Shown here in pieces: positions 1 through 5,054 of a DNA stretch of 5,054 nucleotides. Origin of the DNA: Frankiaceae bacterium. GTDB lineage: Bacteria > Actinomycetota > Actinomycetes > JAFAQI01. A program made the translations under genes and the position numbers. The notes under the pieces were generated by a model. That model was not told the DNA's origin, made no database searches, and worked only from the letters and a program-made list of their open reading frames with translations. The stretch is from assembly GCA_030840545.1 (NCBI GenBank), contig JAVEEH010000068.1, positions 1 to 5,054 on the forward strand. Direction: 5' to 3'. How positions within the stretch are numbered: the stretch's first letter is position 1; the number at the start of each line of letters is the position of its first letter.

Positions 1-35
1 CCCCCCCCCACCGGGTGCTGGTCGTGCCGACTGCG
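1..35. other. Short intergenic tail with a C9 tract at the window edge
   Basis: These bases follow the TGA (36-38) of the large secreted protein gene. Positions 1-9 are all C (G9 on the gene's strand), and the tract may continue beyond the window. I see no convincing hairpin with a U tract, so no terminator can be called here. Confidence 0.5.
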
Positions 36-3000
36 TCAGGGGCTCAGGTAGCTCTGGATCTTGCTCACGGCTGTTGCTCGGTCGGCCGCGCCGCCGAAGG
101 CCTCGAACGGGAAGGCCATGAACACCACCCGGTAGTCGTTCGAGGTGGTCGCCGACGCGTCCGTCACGGCAAGCGCATCGGGCAGGGCCGCATCGTCGTT
201 GAACTGGGCGACCGCCGGCCCGATCGGGGTGATCTCGTCCGCGTAGGGCCCGTAGCCCGGACCCAGGTTGAGCGGGACCGCGCCGAATCCGTCGCCGATC
301 ACCGTGCCGTTGATGCCGTGGATGGCATCGGTCGGCTTGTCGTTCTGCGCCTCGCTGCCGTCCCAGTCGACGTGCAGATAGTCGTGCACGAAGTCCGTCG
401 TGCCGCCGGCCTGGTCGAGCAGGTCCAGGCCTGACACGAACAGGCCGTTGCCGCGGTCGAGGTAGTCGGTCAGGACCGGCTCGAACTTCGTCAACGGAGC
501 CGGGTACGACGTGCCGGTGAACCAGTAGACCTCGCTGTAGGCGTTGAGCAGGTTGGCCGGCAGCGAATCGTGCTCGCTCAGGTCCCACACGCTGAAGTCG
601 ATGCCGGCGGCAGTCAACGCGGCGCGATAGGTGCCCTGCACGTCAGGCGCATTGCCGTCCTGGTCGACGAGCAACACGTGCTTGGTGATGGCAACCGCTG
701 TGACCTTTGCGGTGTCCTGCACGGTGGGGTCGGCGTCGGACACCGCTGTGAGCACCTGGTCGTCGGTCTCCCCGTCCAAAGCGTCGGCGGGGATGTCCAC
801 GGCGACGCAGACGGTCTGGCTGGCCCCCGGTGCGATCGGGCCGGTGTCCGTCGTGACGCTTGTGCAGGAGGCATCACGGACCGACGTGTGCCAGTGCTGG
901 TCGGTCGAAAGCGTGTAGCTGTCGGACTGGAAGCCGGCGTTGGTCACGGTCACCGGGTAAGTGACCGTGGCACTGTCCCGGCCGCCGTCGATCTGCGACT
1001 TGGGCGAGAGCTTCACGCCATGCGCCGGTGCAAGCGCGGTCTCGAAGGGACTGCCGTCGGCGGAGTAGCTGCCGGCACCGGAATCGGCCGCGTCGACATG
1101 GGCGCCGTCGCTGACGATCGCCTGGACAGACGACGCGAGCTGCTGGGTGATGCCCGCTCCGTAGTGCAGGTCGACCTTGCCGCCCGCCGGGATGGTCCCG
1201 ACGTGCCACACCACGTTGTTGCCCTGCACCACGCCGCCGTTGCCCGCGCTGTCCAGGTGCGTGTGCGGTGGCAGCGGCTGCGTCACCACGGCGTTGAGCG
1301 CATCTGCGTTGCCGAGGTTGCGGACAGTCACCGTGTAGTTGATCGTGCTGCCGGGGCCGACGGGAGTGCCGTCGTCCGACGTCGAGATCGCCAGGGCCGG
1401 CCGCTGCAAGCCCGTGTCGAGCTCCCAGATCCCCCGGCCATGCGTGCCGACGATCAGGCGCCCCTGCTCGGGGTCCCACTTCATCGAGTTGATCGACACC
1501 GTCGGCAACCCGCTGCCGAGCTGCTGCCAGCTCTGGCCACCGTCGTGGGTGACGAAGGCGCCGACATCGGTGCCCGCGAACAGCGTGTTGGGGTCGCTCG
1601 GGTCGAGCACGAGATCGTTGACCGGGTTGTCCGGCAGCTTGCTCGTGTCGCCGGAGATGTCGGTCCAGGTCTGGCCGCCATCGGTGGTCTTGAAGACGTG
1701 ACCCGGGTCGCCGGGCGTGGTGACCGCGAACCCAGCGAAGGCGGCGTAGGCGGTCCGCCAGTTGGACTTGTCGACGGCGAACGCCGACACCGGACGGCCG
1801 GGCAGCGCAGAGTCGGTCCGGGTCCACGTCGGGCTGTCGGCCGTGAGGCCATCCGCGCTGGACCAGACCAGGCCTTCCTCGGTGCCGGCATAGACGCCGG
1901 CGCCACCATCGGAAACCCCGACTGCACTGATCAGGCAGCCACGCCCGGTGTTGGGCGCCGGTCCCTTGCAACCGGTCGTGAGGTCAGTGCTGATCGGCTT
2001 CCACGTGACGTCGGAGGCCTTCGTCGCCTCGGCGTTGTCCGTGCGGTAGACGCGGTAGGTGCCGAGCACGAGCTGGTTGCTGTGCAGCTGGTTCTGCACC
2101 CAGGGGGTGTAGAACTCCGACCGGTCCTTCAGGTTGATGCCGTTCGTGATGAGGCTCTGACCGGAGAACGAGGTGGCGCCGTCGTCCCAGCGGTAGGGAC
2201 TGATCCCGTAGAAGGAGCCGAAGACGAGGTCGGGGTTGTTGGGGTCGACGAAGGCCACGCCGCCGTCACCACCGCCGACATCCAGCCACACGTTGTCGTG
2301 CGAGTCTCCGATCACGGCGCCCGGCAGCGGGCCGACCTGAGTGCCATTGTCCTGCGTGCCGGCGTAGAGCACCGGCCCGAGGAAGAAGTTGTTGCTGTAG
2401 TCCACGCTGTCGATCTGGGTGATCTGCAGACCGTCGTTGAGGTTGCGCCACTGGGCGTCGTCGAGGGACGCGCCCGGCGCCTGCCGGCCGCCCCGGTTGG
2501 CCGAGTCCCAGACACCACCGTCGTTGCCGATGACGACGTGGCTGTACTTGCCCGGCTGCAGCGCGATCGCGTGGAAGTCGGGGTGCAGGTCCAGGCCCAG
2601 GTTGAGCCAGGTCCGGCCGCCGTCGGTCGAGCGGTAGATGCCGCCCGAACCCAGCGGGTAGTTGTACTCACCGGCGACGTAGACGACGTTGTAGTGCTTG
2701 GGGTCGGCAGTGACGACGTTGTCGTAGGTGCACTGGATGTCGCAGTAGTTCAGGACGGAGTCGACCTGTGGCAACGGCCCCTCGGTCGGCAGCTTGCGCC
2801 AGCTGTTGCCGCCGTTGTCCGAACGGAAGATGCGCGACGGGTGGTAGGTGCCCGAGGTGTCGGTGTAGTCGAAGCCGGCATAGAGCCGGGTCCGGTGCTT
2901 GGGGAGCTTGGTCGCGGAGATCGCGAAGCGAGTGGGCCCGGAGACGTAGTCGGCGTTCGCCGGCAGGCCCGTCATGATCCGCTTCCACTTCTTCTGGTGG

Positions 3001-4007
3001 CTCGCGGACGTGGTGCGGAAGATGCCCTTGCCGACGAACGTCGAGTAGACGGTGTGCGGGTCGTTGGGGTCCAGCGCCAGGTCTGCAGCGCCGTGCTCGA
3101 ACTGGTTCGTCGTCCTGAGCGCGGTCCAGTGCTTGCCGCCGTCGACCGACCGGTAGACGCCCCAGGTCTGCTGGAACGGCGAGCTGACGCGGAACGAGCC
3201 GGCCTTGCCGCGGATCGTCGCGACGTAGAGGCGGTTGGGGTTGGTGGGGTCGACGACGATCTTCGAGATGGAGGTGCCGGTGAAGATCGAGCCGCCGTTG
3301 ACGTGCTGCCAACTGTTGCCACCGTCGGCGGAGCGGTAGACACCGTCGCCGAAGTAGCTGTCGCCGGACAGGTCGCCTTCGCCGCTGCCGAGGTAGATCA
3401 CCTTGTTGTTGCTGGGCGCGATCGCGAGGGCACCGACGGCCAGCGTGCTGAGGTTGTCGGTGAGCGCGGTCCACCTTCCGGTCGCGGGGTCATAGCGCCA
3501 CACGCCGCCCTGGGCGGCACCCGCGAAGATGTGCCCCTGCGTGTCGACGGCCAGCGCGCTGATGCGACCGGACACGGTCTGCAGCTGCGAGGTCGTGCGC
3601 CCGATCTGCAGCGTGGTCTTCTCGGGCAGTGCCTGCCAGACCGTCGGGGCCGAGCTGAGCGCGGGGCGGCCTGGTCGGCGGGCGACCGGCGCCTGGCGCA
3701 GCGACTGCCGCTGGTTGGCGGCGTGCGCGCGGAGGTGGGAAGCGCGCTCGACCGAGATCGCGCGGTTGCCCGACAGGCGGCGGGCGTCGTAGTAGCGAGC
3801 TCGCGCCTGGAGGTAGCCCTTGCGCTCCATGCGGCGCTCGGCGTTCTGGACGACCTGGCGGTCACGCGCCAGGTGGAACGAGTGTTGGGTGGCACCCACT
3901 GCGGGGTTGTTGCCGGCACCCACGGTGACCAGCAACGGGACGCCGAGGCCGGTGATCGCTGCGAGACAGGTGCGGCGAACTCGGCGGGTGACAGTGCTGT
4001 GACGCAT
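36..4007 (-). CDS. Large secreted protein: tandem BNR/VPS10-like beta-propellers, DUF11/Ig-like domains, C-terminal GATase-like domain
   Basis: The 1323-residue product is exported; its substrate is unknown. Residues 1-39 form a signal peptide (RR-x-RR n-region, hydrophobic core about 14-31, likely cleavage AVGA/T after 39). Residues 40-115 are Arg-rich. Residues about 145-527 and 529-865 each contain seven blade units, with Asp boxes (SxDxGxxW type) at 226-233, 287-294, 396-403, 460-467, 774-781 and 820-827, repeated DPxxPxxLYxGT strands, and a closing GTHGRGIW at 854-861. Residues 867-950 resemble DUF11 (TINYTVTVRNLGNADA), 997-1107 another Ig-like domain, and 1109-1323 an alpha/beta GATase1-like domain (VLLVDQDGN, YWFTGTSYP, GLFVSGLDLLD, FMAFPFEAFGG). 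No transmembrane anchor or LPxTG signal follows. I chose the ATG at 4007 because GGGAG lies 6 nt upstream; TTG at 4010 would leave only 3 nt. It could be a polysaccharide-binding or GH74-fold protein, or an adhesin. Fold is fairly certain, function is not. Confidence 0.9.
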   Translation of the reverse strand: MRHSTVTRRVRRTCLAAITGLGVPLLVTVGAGNNPAVGATQHSFHLARDRQVVQNAERRMERKGYLQARARYYDARRLSGNRAISVERASHLRAHAANQRQSLRQAPVARRPGRPALSSAPTVWQALPEKTTLQIGRTTSQLQTVSGRISALAVDTQGHIFAGAAQGGVWRYDPATGRWTALTDNLSTLAVGALAIAPSNNKVIYLGSGEGDLSGDSYFGDGVYRSADGGNSWQHVNGGSIFTGTSISKIVVDPTNPNRLYVATIRGKAGSFRVSSPFQQTWGVYRSVDGGKHWTALRTTNQFEHGAADLALDPNDPHTVYSTFVGKGIFRTTSASHQKKWKRIMTGLPANADYVSGPTRFAISATKLPKHRTRLYAGFDYTDTSGTYHPSRIFRSDNGGNSWRKLPTEGPLPQVDSVLNYCDIQCTYDNVVTADPKHYNVVYVAGEYNYPLGSGGIYRSTDGGRTWLNLGLDLHPDFHAIALQPGKYSHVVIGNDGGVWDSANRGGRQAPGASLDDAQWRNLNDGLQITQIDSVDYSNNFFLGPVLYAGTQDNGTQVGPLPGAVIGDSHDNVWLDVGGGDGGVAFVDPNNPDLVFGSFYGISPYRWDDGATSFSGQSLITNGINLKDRSEFYTPWVQNQLHSNQLVLGTYRVYRTDNAEATKASDVTWKPISTDLTTGCKGPAPNTGRGCLISAVGVSDGGAGVYAGTEEGLVWSSADGLTADSPTWTRTDSALPGRPVSAFAVDKSNWRTAYAAFAGFAVTTPGDPGHVFKTTDGGQTWTDISGDTSKLPDNPVNDLVLDPSDPNTLFAGTDVGAFVTHDGGQSWQQLGSGLPTVSINSMKWDPEQGRLIVGTHGRGIWELDTGLQRPALAISTSDDGTPVGPGSTINYTVTVRNLGNADALNAVVTQPLPPHTHLDSAGNGGVVQGNNVVWHVGTIPAGGKVDLHYGAGITQQLASSVQAIVSDGAHVDAADSGAGSYSADGSPFETALAPAHGVKLSPKSQIDGGRDSATVTYPVTVTNAGFQSDSYTLSTDQHWHTSVRDASCTSVTTDTGPIAPGASQTVCVAVDIPADALDGETDDQVLTAVSDADPTVQDTAKVTAVAITKHVLLVDQDGNAPDVQGTYRAALTAAGIDFSVWDLSEHDSLPANLLNAYSEVYWFTGTSYPAPLTKFEPVLTDYLDRGNGLFVSGLDLLDQAGGTTDFVHDYLHVDWDGSEAQNDKPTDAIHGINGTVIGDGFGAVPLNLGPGYGPYADEITPIGPAVAQFNDDAALPDALAVTDASATTSNDYRVVFMAFPFEAFGGAADRATAVSKIQSYLSP

Positions 4008-4013
4008 CAAGCG

Positions 4014-4018
4014 CTCCC
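4014..4018 (-). promoter_or_regulatory. Shine-Dalgarno site of the large secreted protein gene
   Basis: On the minus strand GGGAG runs 4018 to 4014, followed by the 6-nt spacer CGCTTG and then ATG at 4007-4005. This spacing favours ATG over the in-frame TTG at 4010-4008, which would have a spacer of only 3 nt. An in-frame TGA at 4059-4061 rules out a start much further upstream. Confidence 0.7.
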
Positions 4019-4025
4019 ATGGGTC

Positions 4026-4065
4026 AGGCTGGGCGATGGCTTCGCCGCGATTCGGGCATCAGCCT
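4026..4065 (-). other. Possible leader-RNA stem-loop upstream of the large gene
   Basis: AGGCTG (4026-4031) and CAGCCT (4060-4065) are exact inverted repeats. Directly next to the inner end of one arm sits a second inverted repeat, GGCGA/TCGCC (4032-4036 and 4042-4046) with a 5-nt loop. On the minus-strand transcript this would give two stacked helices ending 7 nt before the Shine-Dalgarno sequence. It matches no riboswitch class that I recognise. GC-rich DNA forms such pairs by chance, so this is weak. Confidence 0.22.
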
Positions 4066-4107
4066 CAAAGGCAACCTAGGTCGAGCGCGTCGTTCACATG
4101 ACGCTTT

Positions 4108-4122
4108 CTGAGAATTTCTCAG
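4108..4122. promoter_or_regulatory. 15-bp palindrome between cysM and the secreted protein gene
   Basis: CTGAGAATTTCTCAG has two perfect 7-base arms around a single central base. It begins 13 nt past the cysM stop and lies about 100 nt upstream of the next start codon. It could be an operator for a dimeric regulator of the downstream gene, or a short transcript hairpin (6-bp stem, 3-nt loop) at the end of the cysM mRNA. No U tract follows it on the minus strand, so a classical intrinsic terminator is not supported. The arms are AT-rich compared with the surroundings, which makes chance less likely but does not exclude it. I do not recognise it as the site of a known regulator. Confidence 0.4.
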
Positions 4123-4135
4123 CCGGTCATCCGGG

Positions 4136-5054
4136 TTAGGCCCAGAGCTGGCCCTCGAGACGCCCGGCGGCGTCCTCCAAGGTGCCGTCATAGGCCCCGG
4201 TGGACAGGTATTTCCAGCCCCCGTCGCAGACCACGAGGGCGATGTCGGCACGTTCGCGGGCTTTGACCGCCCGGTCGGCCTGGGCCAGCGCGGCGTGCAG
4301 GATCGCCCCGGTCGAGATGCCGGCAAAGATGCCTTCGCACTCGATCAGCTGGCGGGTCCGGCGCAGCGCATCCTCCGGCCCGACCGAGAACCTCGTGTCG
4401 AGCACCGACGCGTCGTAGAGCTCGGGGATGAACCCCTCGTCGATGTTGCGCAGGCCGTAGACGAGCTCGCCGTAGCGGGGCTCCGCGGCGACGATGCGAA
4501 TGCCCGGCACCTTCTCCTTCAGATAGCGCCCGACGCCCATCAGCGTGCCCGTCGTCCCGAGCCCGGCCACGAAGTGGGTGATCGTCGGCAGGTCCTCGAG
4601 CAGCTCCGGGCCGGTGGTCTCGTAGTGCGCTCGTGCGTTGGCTGGATTGCCGTACTGGTAGAGCATCACCCAGTCGGGGTGGGCGGCGGCCAGCTCCTTC
4701 GCCAGGGCGACGGCCTGGTTGGACCCGCCCGCGGCCGGCGAGTCGATGATGCGGGCGCCGTACATCTCGAGCAGCTGACGCCGCTCGATCGAGGTGTTCT
4801 CCGGCATCACGCAGTCCAGCAGGTAGCCCTTGAGCTTGCAGACCATCGCCAGCGAGATGCCGGTGTTGCCGCTGGTGGGTTCCAGCACAGTGCAACCGGG
4901 AGTCAGCTGACCGTCCTTCTCCGCCTGCTCGACCATGAAGAACGCCGGCCGGTCCTTGATCGAACCGGTTGGGTTGCGGTCCTCGAGCTTGGCCCACAGC
5001 CGGACGGCCTGTTCGCCCCGGCCACCCTCGGGCGACAGGTTCGGCAGGCCGACC
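4136..5054 (-). CDS. cysM: Cysteine synthase CysM, O-phosphoserine-dependent type (5' end outside window)
   Basis: This cytosolic PLP enzyme of fold type II makes cysteine. The visible 305 residues end with the TAA at 4136-4138; residue numbers here count from codon 5051-5053. The PLP lysine is K33 in NPTGSIKDRPA (codon 4955-4957), so the ATG at 4934-4936 is internal and not the start. Other motifs are EPTSGNTGI (substrate loop, TSGNTG at 4859-4876), the phosphate-binding loop GLGTTGT (4544-4564), and Ser247 in GISTGA, which contacts the PLP ring nitrogen. From memory, the sequence tracks M. tuberculosis CysM (Rv1336, 323 residues) almost throughout, with a 2-residue gap near the N-terminus; about 16 residues are missing. 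Arg202 (4448-4450) matches Rv1336 Arg220, the O-phosphoserine phosphate contact, and the EGQLWA tail is kept. In that family the sulfur donor is thiocarboxylated CysO. CysK, which uses O-acetylserine, is less likely. Confidence 0.96.
   Translation of the reverse strand, partial: VGLPNLSPEGGRGEQAVRLWAKLEDRNPTGSIKDRPAFFMVEQAEKDGQLTPGCTVLEPTSGNTGISLAMVCKLKGYLLDCVMPENTSIERRQLLEMYGARIIDSPAAGGSNQAVALAKELAAAHPDWVMLYQYGNPANARAHYETTGPELLEDLPTITHFVAGLGTTGTLMGVGRYLKEKVPGIRIVAAEPRYGELVYGLRNIDEGFIPELYDASVLDTRFSVGPEDALRRTRQLIECEGIFAGISTGAILHAALAQADRAVKARERADIALVVCDGGWKYLSTGAYDGTLEDAAGRLEGQLWA

Noticed and set aside
36..4007. Calling the large protein a sialidase because of its Asp boxes
   Set aside because: Asp boxes are shared by many propeller families. 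I see no FRIP-type motif or sialidase Arg triad, and the fourteen blade units exceed the six of a sialidase.
4008..4010. TTG at 4010 as the start of the large secreted protein
   Set aside because: It would leave only 3 nt after GGGAG, whereas the ATG directly following gives 6 nt. The difference is one residue.
570..4079. A very long open frame on the plus strand (1169 codons) antisense to the large secreted protein gene
   Set aside because: It is full of Arg, Val, Asp, Gly and Ala with no recognisable domain, signal peptide or motif. The minus-strand frame has Asp boxes, a signal peptide and a ribosome binding site. Long antisense frames are expected opposite GC-rich genes.
4073..4101. A sigma-70-like promoter on the minus strand with TAGGTT (4078-4073) as the -10 box
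   Set aside because: No convincing -35 box lies 16-19 nt upstream, only TCATGT or GTCATG, and a TAnnnT hexamer is easily found by chance.
4108..4122. An intrinsic terminator for cysM
   Set aside because: The stem is short and is followed on the minus strand by AAAGCG, not by a run of U.
4136..4936. Starting CysM at the ATG at 4934-4936
   Set aside because: The PLP-binding lysine motif NPTGSIKDRPA lies upstream of this ATG in the same uninterrupted frame, so the gene continues past the window edge.
4188..4997. A second long minus-strand frame overlapping cysM in another phase
   Set aside because: It is Arg-rich, low-complexity sequence with no motifs and overlaps a clearly conserved enzyme gene, so it is a frame shadow.

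Overview
The window looks like chromosomal DNA of a high-GC Gram-positive bacterium (Actinomycetota). Codon use is strongly GC-rich, and the partial gene at the right edge closely matches, as I remember the sequence, the mycobacterial CysM type of cysteine synthase, including its C-terminal EGQLWA tail. The genus cannot be told from the sequence alone.

Layout: both genes lie on the minus strand, so the window reads right to left. At 4136-5054 is the 3' part (305 residues) of cysM, predicted to encode an O-phosphoserine-dependent cysteine synthase; its first 16 or so codons lie beyond the right edge. A 128-base gap follows. It holds a 15-bp palindrome (4108-4122), a possible leader hairpin (4026-4065) and a Shine-Dalgarno sequence (4014-4018). 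Positions 36-4007 then encode one very large secreted protein (1323 residues). It has a signal peptide, an Arg-rich segment, fourteen beta-propeller blade units readable as two tandem seven-bladed propellers with Asp-box motifs, a DUF11-like and a second Ig-like domain, and a C-terminal alpha/beta domain resembling glutamine-amidotransferase-like folds. The last 35 bases, downstream of its stop, hold no gene and end in a C tract at the window edge.

The two genes have no obvious shared role. CysM is cytosolic and makes cysteine. The large protein is exported and probably binds or processes an extracellular polymer, but its substrate is unknown. I see no mobile element, CRISPR array, tRNA or rRNA. 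The most interesting item is the large secreted protein: its architecture is clear, its function is not, and the residues I would expect for GH74 or amidotransferase catalysis appear to be missing.
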